From: Varanus komodoensis
Taxonomy: Eukaryota; Chordata; Lepidosauria; Squamata; Varanidae
Length of the DNA stretch: 64,000 nucleotides
Assembly: GCF_004798865.1 (NCBI RefSeq)
Contig: NW_025335505.1
Location: forward strand, 13,589,099-13,653,098
Direction of reading: 5' to 3'
Shown: positions 47,486 through 59,690 of the stretch, one piece after another
Numbering within the stretch: position 1 is the stretch's first letter
How the letters are laid out: each line of letters begins with the position of its first letter
The notes under the pieces: generated by a model
Databases searched by the model: none
What the model was told of the DNA's origin: nothing
Seen by the model: only the letters and a program-made list of their open reading frames with translations
Program-made: the position numbers and the translations under genes

Positions 47486-48759
47486 CTTCACTCTCCCCAC
47501 ATTGTGCCTGCTTTTTAAACAAAAACCTGAATCTTCTCATCTAGGCATCAATGAATATCAGCTTTAATAAGCCTTGATACCTCCTGCCCTTTTTTGTAAC
47601 ATGCTATGAGTATCCAGCTCATTATTCATTTCATTTGTGTAGCATTCATGTTGATGGCAAAGGAAGTACATGAAAGCAGTTTCTGGAATTTTCCAAGGTT
47701 TGCAGGGTGGGGGTGAGGGGGAAGGACAATGACAATGTATGACACACATAAAAAGCAGATGATATTTAAATCCCTATCTTATATTGGGTATCTCATTTCT
47801 CAGGAGAGTTTGATAATGCAGAGATGCATCATCACAATTTAGAAATGCAGCATTTATTTATTTCGCATTTCTGTTCTAAACTGGGAAAGCAGAATTGCAT
47901 TCAGATATTAGAAGTGACCTTGGAGGAACCTAGGATCTAACACAAGCTCTTCCACATAGCACCCCATCCCGTACCTATCCAAATGTTAGGTAGATGGTGG
48001 GAGCCATGTATCCAGTAAGATCCTTGCTTATTGAGAGCATCAGTGGTTGCGGGGTGGTTACATGCAATCTTTCCAGTCAAGTGAATGCATGGAACTGAGA
48101 GAGATGCAGCTTCAAAGCCAGTCAATGGCCTTTCTTTGTGGAAAACAAAGGGACCAAGACTAGGACAGAGCAGATGGGGAGGAAGTTGTTCCTCTCTGGT
48201 CCTCCTCTAGGTGCTTTAAGAACTTCCCTGAGTGCAGTACTCTGAATTTCCTGCCAACATTACCTATTCTAGGTTCTTGTTGCTATGCGCAGAAATTAGT
48301 TGCCAGTTGATGGATCTGAAGAAAAAAACACCTTCTGGTGTAATTGGATCGCATGTCCCCATAGGATGTTATTCTCCACAGCAGTAGAAAAGTTCTGCTG
48401 CCTTGTATTCCTATGTAAACAAATATAGTGCATTACTTTTATCACAAGTGTACCAATGTAGGCATTGTTGGCACTGGGTGGATGCATTTCTGAAGTAAGC
48501 AGGAATTGGACAGTTTCTCCTCCCCAGAAAGATGGTTCCCATAAGGGACTTTGTGGTGGAGGGAATCAAGCCTTCTGTCCAGCGTGAGAATGTCCCACCC
48601 CCAGATTGCAGAATTGCTCCACATCAGCATAAGGTTGCATGTGGTATAAAATACTTCTACTTTCATGTCCAGAACAGATGGGACAGATGCCTACAGATGG
48701 AACATTGCACCCAAGGTGCTGGAAGGGGTGGACGTCTTTGAAAGAGGACCAGAGGCAGC
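47486..48759. other. Unassigned intron sequence
   Basis: Nothing recognised. Confidence 0.55.
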
Positions 48760-49060
48760 TGAATATAGGCTGGGGTCAGGTGCTAGCATGTTAAGGTTCA
48801 GAGTTCTAGCCAGTCATGACAAGTCCAGAATTCAGGGCAAGGACAGAAGCAGGGAAGGATCAAGTACCAACAAGGTGGGGTGGAACCAGAGGTGAAGGCA
48901 AAGTCAGGATCTGGCTAGGGTCATGTACCAATGAGATGTTGCAGAAGCAGAGACAAAGGTAATGTGCAAGGCAAGCTGATATCAAAGACTGGCAAGGCAG
49001 AGCAGGGTCAGGAAGGGCAAAGAACAGGTAAGTGTGAAGAATGGCCAGATCTAAGGCAAA
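48760..49060. repeat. Degenerate purine-rich tandem-like repeat
   Basis: Loosely repeating AGGCAAAGTCAGGATCTGG, GGCAAGGACAGAAGCAGG and GGCAGAGCAGGGTCAGGAAGGGC units. Its reverse complement resembles the GACTTTGCCTCTGGACCTG pattern at 19900-20245, so the two may be opposite-strand copies of one family. Confidence 0.45.
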
Positions 49061-52000
49061 ATATTCTATCCTGCTTGGCTGCAGGCAGATGCCCATAAAG
49101 CACCAGATAATTTTTCTGAGGGCTACACTCTGCTTCTTTTTGACATTTATTCCTGAGGAAATACAAGTATATGGTTCTGGAATAGAACTGACTGCTGCCT
49201 CTCCTTCTTCATTTGGGCTCGTTCTTTTGTCTGGCTCTAGATTTAATTCCCACTCCTACCAAATCTGGCATTAGTATGAGTTTGCAAACTGAATCTGTAA
49301 CCCAGTTCTCATTTGGTCATACTTTTGCCCATGCTTCCTTAACATTTTCCTTAGTTTTTGATGTACTATGATCACTGACTATCTTCTTCTGACTGTACCT
49401 TCCCGTAGAACTGACCGTACTTCCTTGCCACTGTCTGTATCTGTAAAATATAGGTCAGTATCTATGGAAAGACAGGTCAGATTAGCTCTTCACATAGAAA
49501 CCTGGAAGCGGTGGTGAGCAAAGGTAGATAATAATCATGCATGAAAGGCATCAGGGAGAGGAAAAGGTCGCTCTAGTTCATGTTCCCTTCTATCATCCCC
49601 TGTTCCCTATGTTGCTGCTCGGCCTACAGTACAGTAGAGATGTGTATTCATTTAATCCACTTGGAGATAATACGAAAAAAGCCTACTCAAATTTACTTTT
49701 GGTTTAATTTGGATTGTTTTTAAGCAGTAGTCATTAAGCTGTTACTTTTAAAAAGAGAGAGAGTTTATGTATTTCTCTTTTGTTTTTCTCTTTCATATTC
49801 ATTCATAATTTTGCATAATATTAATGATTGGTTCTGCTGTTTGACCATTGAGAAGGAAAGAATAGTTGCACCTTAAAGGGAGAAGATTTGTCCCTAGGAA
49901 TTACCATGTTGCTGCAATGCAGCTGGAAGAAATACCCGTATTTACATGACCCAGTCATACAGTAGTATCTGATTATGAATTGTCACAGTTATAAGCTGTC
50001 ACAGAGTTGGATCTCCCACCTGATTACATGGAAAGAGCCATATGATCAAGGATCTAAAAGCTCCCCTTTTATGACCAAAGTGAAGGTTATCTCACACTGG
50101 CTCATACTTCACAAAGCCTGGAAATCGGAAGCTTAGGCTGCTGCCTTAAGAGGAACGTCTTGCAATCAGTAATCAGGTTGTGCCTTGTCACAATTTGGGC
50201 TTGATGCAATTTATTTTTCATGCACACACACATTCCCTGGGTCTTTAGGACCATATCCAGAAGAGAAGGGTAGAGTGGCTGGGACCAGTAAAGATGCGAT
50301 TTTGTCCTGGTTCCGTATTGCTTTATGAAGTAGTTGAATTTCCCCGTTGCTAGAGAAATACAGGAACAGTATTCTACTCCATGGTTGCTTGTTGTTTGTA
50401 AGCAAGCACATTTTGCAATAGTGTACAAAATCATTACTGATTACAAGGCATGTGTATTACAGCATTAGCCTTCGATTCTTATTTTCTGGCTTTGTGGCGC
50501 TTAAGCCACACTGAGATCATTTTAATTCTGTGGTTTCGAGCATTGAATTTTCCTGGTTTTTAGAAAAGTAAATTAAGTATTAATGTCCTGGGAAAAAAGA
50601 AAGAAAAATGCAAACAAGTTGTTCACCAAGTAAAGGTGTACAAATTAATAGATATGTCCATGTGGAATCAGAATAGCTTGCTTTTGATTAAGCCTGCACA
50701 ATTCTCCAGCATAGCTTCTTTTTTCCTGCTTTCTTCATCAGTGAGAGTAGTTAAGAATGAACATTCAAATTGGCCAAGAGCCTGTGAACAGCAACCAACT
50801 GCTTGTGTTGTGCATAAACAGGATGATTGTGCAAAGCAAACTCCTATCAGTTATGAAAGTAGCACAACCCCCCGCCCAAGGTTGTACTATTCTCCCCCCA
50901 TGATAAAGTGATTTTAAAATTTGCACATTTTTTTAGATATGCACATATCAAATGGAAGAATTCGCACAAATCAAATGTGACTGCATGCTCAGAAATCTGT
51001 GTACATTCTCAGCAGACACATTGTCCTGCTCATGTTCACATTCAGAGTTATAAAGAGGGCATCTATGCATCTCTTAAGAGGAAAATATGTCCCTAGGAAT
51101 GATTTTCTCAGGCCTCAAAATTATTTCACTCTTATCTTAATTGACATCTCCCTGCTATATCTTCCCCATTGTCACAATGCTACCAGGAACAATGGCGTTC
51201 AAATCCTTGGCAGCATTCTGGCTTCAGAGTGAAACTGAGCATGCACCACGTAATTTTGTCAGCACTTGCTGCCTTAGATTTTCATGGGGCAATAAAACCT
51301 TGACAATTTTTAAACTGCTGCTCAGAATTACAACAACCTAAGGTAAGGTACATCTATACTTGGCAAGTTTCAGCACATCTTGACATCCATGGCAGTGTGT
51401 GTAAAACTGGTTTTAAAAAGTTTTTGCTTTTAGATTTCATCATGTTTCCTTTTTAATCCTTAACTGGGTTTTCCTTGAGGCCCTTCCAATTTTATATGGA
51501 GAGGGAGAATCAGAGTTGCAGATCCTGACCCCAGTTTCATGTGTCCTTTTAGTCTGGAAGCCTCCTAACAAACAAGTGTAGAGGTTCCTCCAAGCAAGCT
51601 AGAAGCCTGCTTAACCAGGGTTTCCATAGAGGATCTGTGCATGCATGTATCAATGCTCTTTTGTCACCAAACTGCCTGTTCTGGGGCTATGGCAAGAGCA
51701 CATCTAGGTAAGTGCTTGGAATTGCAGTTGGTGCTCCTGATCACCCAACTTTATCCTCTGAAATGTGAAGGCCCTTGTATGAATACCTGTAAGTCATTAA
51801 ATGTTTCTCCATCTATGTGGCAACCTCTAATGTCTGAACTGCTCCAGGATGCCTGGAAGAACTTCTAAAGGTCATGTAATCGTCCCCAGGTCCTCATACA
51901 GCTATTTACTCTAAGAGCTGCAGGAAGGTTAAAGGCACTGGACATTTGCAGATGAGTAATGCATCATTGGTGTCTGAATGCCCTGTACTTGTTTCCATTT

Positions 52001-54429
52001 AGTAGGCAAAAGGCAAAAGAGTTCTTTGCAAGGCAGCAATGCATGTTTACACACAATTGTCCCACTATACTGAAGGGGGCTTTAAACCTAGTGATTGTAT
52101 CAAAGTTGCAGGATTAGTTGAATGATCCCAACCATGCTGCTGAGGGTGGATTCTTTCTTCAAAACAAATGCCAGGCTCAGGCTTCTAAAAAATCATTTCT
52201 TAATTTCTGAATAAAGGCTTTCTGGAAGAACCAACCTCTGATCTAAAAGATGCATGAGTACTCTTTTAATTACTCAAAAGCTGATCTATGGTTACTTCAT
52301 AGGCTCCAAGACTGAATTCTGGCACAGATTAATCCCTGCTCTAAACACAGCCCTATTTAGGGGCTTGAATTTCTAGTTTTATAGTTTGAGAGTGGAATAA
52401 ACAAGACTAGGGTGTTCCTCACCACATTTCCTTTTTGTTTGCTCATTATTTAGCCCTCACTTGCCAGCTTTAGGTCTAATACACACAAAGCCAGCTTGTG
52501 CTGCCTTTTATATACAGTGGTACTGGATTGCTCTATTTCTTACTTCTCAAATGTCTCCTTGCATTCTTCTCAGTGTGATAAAACCATTCTTAGTTTCTGT
52601 TTGTAAATATTTCTTTTTTAACATATTATATTACATAGTATGTTGGATTCATGTTAGATATACATTTTCAGAAAAGTATCTTGCATTCTGCATTTTTGGG
52701 GGGTAAGAAAAGAGAATCCTTATCATCAGTTATGAAAATGGGTTTAGGTACTTGGGAGGGGCTTTACACATAAAACTTTATACAGACTTAGTAGGTGTTC
52801 TTATTACGTGTTTTACATGATCCCTGAAGATTAGCAATTGAGATGTCTTCATGCATGATATTGTCTGCGGATGAACTGGCATTAGTAAGCCAGCTGGATT
52901 TACAGAATACCCCCAGTGCAGTTATAGAAGCTGTCATCACAGTTAGGTATGCCTCTGAAGCTCCCTTAAGAACGATGAGCAGTAAATGTGGAGTTCAGTA
53001 CTGGAGGAATTTGTATGGATTTCTGTAAGGCATTGAGAGCTCTGTTGGCACTTCCTAGAGAGATTGTAAATTTCAGAATAATAACAAAGGCATTCAGAAG
53101 AAAAAAGGGCATGAAATAATGGTTATAGTATTTAAAGAAAACGGGGGCTTTAGGAGCTTTTACTATAGAGAATGCTGCAAACATATAGAACCATTCTGAA
53201 AAGTAGCAATACTAGTTTTCTAGTTAGATTTCCATTCCTTATCCAGATGTCAGAATGGGAGAATGCCAAGCCAGAAATATAAAACCTTTGCCGGTTATTT
53301 TGACTGTAATTTTCTTTTTATTTAAAAGGTTATTTTTTATAAGATTCCCCCCCACAAATAACTAAATTCAGTGATGATTATACTAAGTCACTGACCAGCT
53401 TTACACAGTGTGATACCCTACCATGTCTTAATTTAACTTAAATAATCCATATATTATTTGAGAGTTATCTAACCCTCAAACAACTTAAGCCATCTGGGTT
53501 CTTACGACACAGCAGGCAACGGCAAGCTGAGCACCCACAGGTGCCGTACAAAAGTGGTGTTTATGAGTGCATGGTACAGTACAACAGCTCCTGCAGGTAA
53601 ATTAAGCAACAGTGAGCAGTCATGTCAAGCAGTGAAGGTTATAATGTCCTCGTCGGAGCAGAAGCTATGTCATATCACAAAGGCTTTTGATACACATTTC
53701 ACAAATGACTTCTCAAAATTCTGCACCCTACTTATTATTAGGGAAATTACATTCTCACTGAATGTCTCCAGGAAGAGGAAGAACTCTACAGCAGTTTCTT
53801 GGGGTTAGGATTAAGGAAACTTTTCCCTTTGTCCACTGCTGCATGCATTAGCCTGACCACCATTTTGTATCCTTCACATTGCTTTGGTTCTAATATTATT
53901 CCAGAACATTGTTCAGGAAAATGGCAGACACCCTCCTGAAAAGGGTGCAAAATACTAGGTCAGAATTCTGTGGAAGAGAGGCAGTTAGCATTGAGGAAAA
54001 AAATCTTAGAACTTTTCTCAGAATTTTTGGCTCAGATCTATATTAGGCAAACCTAACTCTGAAGTCCCTTTGCTCAGAGGCAGTCAACCTGAGATAGCAC
54101 AAAAACAGGAACAAAAAAGAGCTCATTTGATGTTACTTAGTTTGCAAGTCCTTACATTTCCAGCATGCCTTGGAGAAAACCTTATTTGCCAGTGTTAACC
54201 TAGAGAAGCTTTTCTCATGTTATCAGAAACTTGTGTGCACCTTTTCAAAATAACTTTTGCACATGTTTTGAACACAGGTAAAATTCAGAAATTGCTCCAC
54301 ATAACACATATTGTCTAGCAACCGTTCAGTGGAATACTAGCTCCTGAGCTGCTCTGGCCTGGCCTATCCCAATTAATTGCTTTGTTTACTATTATTCATG
54401 TGCGCAGCCTATGGCAAATGGCTTCAAGT
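49061..54429. other. Unassigned intron sequence
   Basis: 5.4 kb without a supported gene or transposon. Frames reach 110 codons (50102-50434, minus) but show no recognisable features. Confidence 0.6.
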
Positions 54430-54541
54430 CAGTCTTCCCCAGCCAGATGTTTTAGATTACAGTGTCAGCATCCCTGACCATTGGCAGTGCTGGGGCTATT
54501 GAAGTCCAAAACATCTGGAGGCATCAGGTTAGAGAAGGCTA
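54430..54541. repeat. Short palindromic element (MITE-like)
   Basis: CAGTCTTCCCCAGCCAGATGTTTTAGATTACAG ... CATCCCTGACCATTGGCAGTGCTGGGGC ... TGAAGTCCAAAACATCTGGAGG ... GGTTAGAGAAGGCT. The two halves are inverted (CCAGATGTTTTAGATTACA against TGAAGTCCAAAACATCTGG). A very common type in squamate genomes, probably a hAT-derived MITE. I see no target duplication. Confidence 0.7.
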
Positions 54542-54674
54542 TGAGATGATAACCCTGTTTATCCTTCTTGTTTATGATAAAAGTTAGGAAAGTTGGTACA
54601 CAGTAGTCAGGCATTTCCATCTTAATCAAACATAAGCAATCATACTGTTGGTCAAACTATACTTTTACTAATTC

Positions 54675-54870
54675 ATTAGGGGAAAGGGAACTTGGAGTTG
54701 TACAGGGCAACTTGATGGAAATATTGACCCAGCTGCTTTGAAAAAGGCATACTCCATGTAGGCATAGTTAGAAAGGAGTTGATAGAACTGTCAAGATCAT
54801 GAGCCCCTTATAGAAACCTTTGATACAATTGCACTTAGAATATTGTATACAGTTCTGGCTGCCTTACCTG
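54675..54870 (+). mobile_element. CR1 LINE, left part, interrupted by an L2 insertion
   Basis: GGAACTTGGAGTTGTACAGGGCAACTTGATGGAAATATTGACCC, GAAAAAGGCATACTCCATG, GAAAGGAGTTGATAGAA and TGCACTTAGAATATTGTATACAGTTCTGGCTGCC...CTGAAAAAC are successive CR1 RT-carboxyl motifs (LEYCIQFW for LEYCVQFW). The CR1 continues at 55304. Confidence 0.85.
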
Positions 54871-55303
54871 AAAAACATCTTGGGACCAGGATACCTGAAG
54901 CAACGTCTCCTTTCTTTATATGCCCTCATGCCCCTTAAGATCTATGGGAGAAGCCCTGCTCCGGGAACACTCTCTAAGAGAGGTAAAAAGGTAATCAACT
55001 CGGAGTAGGGCCTTCTCTGCTGTGGCGCCCAGACTCTGGAATGTACTCCCCAGAGAGGTACGCCTGGCGCCAAGTTTATACTCTTTTCAGTTTATACTGC
55101 TTACTATTTAAACAGTATTTTAAACTCTAATAGTTTTTTAATTTAGTCGCTCTGTTTGGTTTATTGTTTTGTTCTGTTTTATTATTGATATTGTTCTTTA
55201 ATTGTCCTTTTAAAAATTGTAAGCCGTCCTGAGATCTTGTGTAATAGGATGGCATACAAAAGCTTTTAATAAATAGATAAATAAATAAATAAATAAATAG
55301 GAG
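54871..55303 (+). mobile_element. L2-type LINE 3' end inserted in a CR1
   Basis: From CTTGGGACCAGGATACCTGAAGCAACG (LGPGYLKQR) through ATCTATGGGAGAAGCCCTGCTCCGGGAAC, TTCTCTGCTGTGGCGCCCAGACTCTGGAATG (FSAVAPRLWN) and a 3' UTR with AAGCCGTCCTGAGATC, to GCTTTTAATAAATAGATAAATAAATAAATAAATAAATAG. Same subfamily as 28738-29372. CR1 sequence flanks it on both sides, so it is the later insertion. Confidence 0.88.
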
Positions 55304-55400
55304 ATTACTTAGTTGGAAAAAATGTAGAGAAGGGCACCAAAAACAGCACAATTTAGGTGCTAGTCAAGCATCTTCAGGAACCACTTTCTACAACTGGAGT
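55304..55400 (+). mobile_element. CR1 LINE, right part after the L2 insertion
   Basis: TTGGAAAAAATGTAGAGAAGGGCACCAAAAACAG is the direct continuation of the CR1 at 54675-54870 (consensus GGAAAAGGTGCAGAAGAGGGCAACCAAAATG). Homology fades after about 55400. Confidence 0.75.
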
Positions 55401-55589
55401 TGCAAAATACAAAAGGTCCTCTTCTTAGCATTCACCAATCTCACTTCCTTTGGTAGGGGCTGCATGAAAGACTTGCCAAGGATGAGCTTAGGATTCAGGC
55501 AGGAATTTGGGACAAGTTTCCAGAGTACTTTTGAAAGACAGCCCCACATATAATGCATTTGTATTACATTTTTGCATTATATTTGCATA

Positions 55590-55660
55590 ACATTTATACC
55601 CTGCCTTTTTTTCTCTTTCAAGAAACCAAGGCAGCCTTTAACATTCTGCTAATTCACTTT
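55590..55660 (-). mobile_element. L2-type LINE 3' scrap
   Basis: CATTTATACCCTGCCTTTTTTTCTC...GAAACCAAGGCAGCC is the reversed 3' UTR stem of an L2-like element. Very short. Confidence 0.5.
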
Positions 55661-57259
55661 ACACTTTGCCTTGTATTTTATTCTTCTTAATGAAACTTAA
55701 TGATTTACTGGGAAATCTCTTTCCTCTGGTTACTCCACCCCTGGCACTTTTCAAGGGCCCTCCACTGCATAGGTGAAGATTCTCAAAGTTAATCAAGCTG
55801 TGTTCTCATTTGTTTTGGTAAAACATTCCAGTTCCTCAGCCAATTCTAGCAGAGGGGCAGCAACCTCTCCTTCAATGAAACAGAATTAAGGCTGAAGGGG
55901 TTAGAGGTTTCTCTGGCACTAGAGGAATCCTGCCCAGGAAACAAGCAAGCAAACAATCCTATTTGTTTGCTTAAAGGGCAGATTCAATGGACATGAGAAA
56001 GTACATTTCATTCTTGTATGAAGATGTGTGCTTTGAGCAAGCAGACTATATGTTACTCAAGGGCCCCTCCCCAAACCTGGAGATTATTGCACTGCATGAC
56101 CGCAAACCACAGCAATTTTTTGCCAAAAGGACTGCATAAATTGATGTGCTTTCTCAGAGTCTGACGCCTGGTGGGAATAGTTTTATGGAACTTATCCATG
56201 TGCTCGCATATACATTTCTGTTTATAGTATAATTTATGAGGAAGAGCTTACTAAACAAAAACTCAGAACCATTTTTAAATGGGAAAAAATGTTATGCCTT
56301 CTGATTTCATCAGTCACCAAAGGGTAGTAAAACTATTTTTTCATAAACTTAATTTATCATTATCATTATTAATCTGCAGCTCCAGATTGGGTGTGCAACA
56401 TTCAGATAGAACAAAACCTTATTTCTTCATACAGTGAGAGATCAATATTGTGTTTAGAATGGCAATACTTTGATTGGCTTGTATATAAATTCACAGCTGT
56501 GCCTTCATAATGACCTGGTAGCACAAGTCAATTTGTAAGTGAATAAATGTTTACATAGCAAATTACCTCCACTGAGGGATTTTCTTGTTTGTAATCTTAT
56601 CAGAAAGGCCAAAGGTTAAGTGTTGATGGGAAATGAATAAGCACTTCACTCCAGTCACAGTCTGGGGTGAGTCACCTTGGCACAGGTGACTTGAGAAAAA
56701 GCTGTTTCATGCCATTTTTTCCCCTTATCCCATTGAGTATTAAGCACTGAGATCATTAAAAGGTGATCAGATCAGCACTTTTTAGCACAGGAAGGGATAA
56801 CTTTAATGGCAGAAAAATTTTAGCAGCCTATTAGTTCATTTCTATTTTGAATGGAACAACTATTTCTTGTGGAAGCATTTGGAGGGCAGCTATAATTATC
56901 CATCACAAAACATAGAAGTTGTCTGCATTGCCTTGACAGGTGATTTCTGTGCATCTTGTATAGCAGCAAATGGAATGACCCTCCTATACCTTTTCAGGAA
57001 TAAGATTAATTGAACAAGTGATGGAGGGTCCTGCCTGATATGCATAGAAGTCAAGGGGATTCTAGGCACCATGCACAGAATACATGCTAAGTCATTATTA
57101 TTCAATCTTGTATGGATTGAAACTTTCAGTAGCATGCCACTGAAAAACTTTCACCCAGTGCAGCCGAAGCACAAAATGTTGTATTGTTCTGTTGCTTGAC
57201 TGTTGTTCCAGACCATGCAATGTTTAATGAAGCTATTATTACTTATGCCATTTTTATAG
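55661..57259. other. Unassigned intron sequence before the 120-bp exon
   Basis: No repeat or gene recognised. 56490-56640 (CAATTTGTAAGTGAATAAATG, TTACATAGCAAATTACC...GTAATCTTATCAG) is repeat-free and could be conserved. Confidence 0.55.
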
Positions 57260-57379
57260 GAACCTCGGTGGTGCAAGTAACTGCTACTGATGCAGATGAC
57301 CCCACCTATGGCAACAGTGCCAGAGTAGTTTACAGCATTCTTCAAGGACAGCCTTATTTTTCTGTGGAACCAAAGACAG
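57260..57379 (+). CDS. CDH7: Cadherin-7 internal coding exon (EC2)
   Basis: 120-bp exon, phase 1 in and phase 1 out, joining exactly to the 40102 donor: G|GA ACC TCG gives G-T-S-V-V-Q-V. It encodes [39 protein letters not shown] of EC2. DADD supplies calcium-coordinating acidic residues and [11 protein letters not shown] is typical of type II cadherins. The acceptor is TTTTTATAG|G and the donor ACAG|GTAAAT. The 120-bp size equals the equivalent exon of other type II cadherin genes. SVEPKTG fits CDH7; CDH20 has SVDSKTG and CDH12 SIDPKTG (from memory). Reading continues into the intron for over 50 codons, but this is chance read-through after the donor. Confidence 0.96.
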
Positions 57380-58167
57380 GTAAATGCCCTCTTGCTTCCC
57401 ATATATACAGCAGCGGAAACCCCATCCCTTGCTTCTGCCTTTGTCCAAGACAGGAGCGAGGGGCAAGCATGAGACAGAATATGCGAGAAGATAAGCATAT
57501 TGGACTGTGTAGAATCACCATCCAGGAGTGTAGATCAGTGTTTGTCTGATGATAATGTCTTTGTTGTCAGAGTAACAGAGCATAACTGTTGATATAACCA
57601 AACGATGGCTGTGATACAGACGTAATCACACTTAGAGCATTCTTAAGTTACTTGTGACTGATGCAAGTTCTATCTAGCCCAACGTTCCCAAGTGCCTTTG
57701 ATCCTCTTAGGAAATTTCATGTAATAGCTAACTAGCAGGATCATACACTGGAGGTGAAGATTCCTTGGGAGCAGAAGAGACCCAGATCTGCAGAACACTG
57801 AATTTCTGTACTTAGTTTTTCTACCTGAGATAGGTAGTGCAAGACCCCCAGAAAGCCCATGAACATCCTTTCTAGTAATAGAATGAAAAAAATATGTTTC
57901 CCTCACCAATGCACATATTTATACGTATTAACACACACTCTGTACTTCCCAGTGATATTGAAATCAACATCCAATGGGTACCCAGCATGGTCACAGAATA
58001 CTTAATGTATATCATTTGTATATATGGTAGAATGTAGTAGTTTGGGTAGAAAGCACAATAGCATTTGATTTTAGTTTCTCCAATTAAAGGCTTATTTTAT
58101 CCTAGTCTTATCTGCACTTGTTATGCCTAGATTGAAAGTTGTTCACTTGTAACAAGCAGTAATTCTA

Positions 58168-58201
<34 letters not shown>
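58168..58201. repeat. (CAT)n microsatellite
   Basis: Eleven uninterrupted CAT units inside the 3.2-kb intron, probably length-polymorphic. Confidence 0.97.
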
Positions 58202-58202
<1 letters not shown>

Positions 58203-59364
58203 CATATAGCAAAGCCCACATCCTTGGATTTACTGCTGCTTTTCAACTCTGACTTTACTGGAGCTAAAAGCATCAAAAGTTTTAAACCTGAAGCTGGCCC
58301 AGAGTGACAGAAGGAATATTGGGCCTCTTTAGTCTAGTCACACAGTTGCCTGTCTGTAACATTTAAATTGTTGCTTCCTGCTCTTCCCTCAACAGATTAC
58401 AAGATGAATTGTTCTCACTCATATCTGCTTTGTCAATTTTGCTGTAGCTTGTAATAAAATTAATTACAGAAATAAACAATAATCTACATGGAGGGAGACA
58501 ACCCATAAACGCAAGAGGTCAGAATATGATTCAGCCAGGGATAGAACTGCAAACGATAATGCAAGGGAATAAATTGTTAAACTGCAGTCTGGCCTTTCCA
58601 CTCTGTTTAGTATGGCGAAAATAAAGCTATGGCTTCTTTTCCTTTTTCTTTCTTTCCTTTTTCCTTTTTGTAAAGTCAAGTGCTTTCAGTAAAGGGAAGA
58701 TTAATGAGCTGCTCTAAATTCAAAAGAAGAGGAAATAAATAAAAGTGGAACTAAAGCGCTTACAAACATCTGATGGAGATACAGAAGCCCCAGTGCTCCT
58801 CTCAGTTATCCATGTAGTTTATGTTTCCTCTCTTGGTACCATATAGAGATGGTGGAGTAAAAGCCCGTCTCTTTGGAAATCAGAGTCAGCAGCTGTATTG
58901 TGTAACAAGAATGAAAAAGCTGTAAAACCTTTCTGCATTGAAGAGGAATATTTATTTATCTGATCATTATCTGCACTGCAGAATGATGGCGAGCTATATT
59001 TTCTTTCCCTTCTATTTTTTTCCTCCCTTAAATTTGAAACCATAATTACACATGGCAGAGAGATGGCCAAATGGATAAAATAGTAAAACTATTTCAGATA
59101 ATACAGTGCTTGAATTACTACATCAAAGCTGCCTAATTACAGTGAGTGCTTTAGAAGTGGGTTTTTTTTTTTTAATATTAGCTAATTCAAGATAGCTTCA
59201 TTGAAATTCATGGAGTGATACTAGATTATTAATAACAGCAAGATTATGTTTGGTCATTTGCAGTTTTGAACAATTAGGAATCATTCTGGAAAGAAGGCAA
59301 TGAATGTTGGAAGGTTATCTCTTTGTGTCTCCATCTTGGTGGAAGACAGTGCATAGGTTCAGAG

Positions 59365-59690
59365 AACATGATAACCCACATTCAAGGATTGAGACTGGCT
59401 TGAGTGTGGGCTGTCCCTGACCTATAGACTGCTTTTGAAACATGAGCAATTGTTTTGTCTGAACCCAGCCATGCCAATAAACAATGGTTTGTTAATCTGA
59501 AACAGCACACAGTTCATAACTCTACAATAAACCATGGATCCTCTTCATGGATTACCCATGGTTAACAAACCATGTCTTATTAGTGCATCTATGTTCAGAC
59601 AACACAATAAGCCACATTTCAACAACAACTCACTCTCAGTCATTGAGTGTAAATTATTGTGTTGTCTGAATTTAGCTGGTATATACAATG
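59365..59690. repeat. Dispersed palindrome-rich repeat, AACCCATGGTT family, copy 2
   Basis: Contains TTGTTTTGTCTGAACCCAG, AAACAATGGTTTGTTAATCTG, AATAAACCATGGATCC, TACCCATGGTTAACAAACCATG, ATGTTCAGACAACACAATAAGCC and AATTATTGTGTTGTCTGAATTTAG. The outer motifs are inverted relative to each other. Shares its motif set with 13488-13895. No coding capacity. Confidence 0.62.

Larger units (their letters stand above)
40103..57259 (+). other. CDH7: CDH7 intron, 17.2 kb
   Basis: Bounded by GTAAGT at 40103 and TTTTTATAG at 57259, splitting a glycine codon after its first base. It contains an antisense L2 (41075-42715), L2 pieces (44322-44545, 44930-45065), a hAT-like element (45776-45985), short palindromic repeats (43330-43395, 47385-47485, 54430-54541), a split CR1 (54675-55400) and an L2 3' scrap (55590-55660). 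I see no further coding exon in it. Confidence 0.93.

Noticed and set aside
57380-57549. Open reading continuing past the 120-bp CDH7 exon
   Set aside because: A canonical donor at 57380 and exact phase match to the 60598 exon show it is intron read-through.
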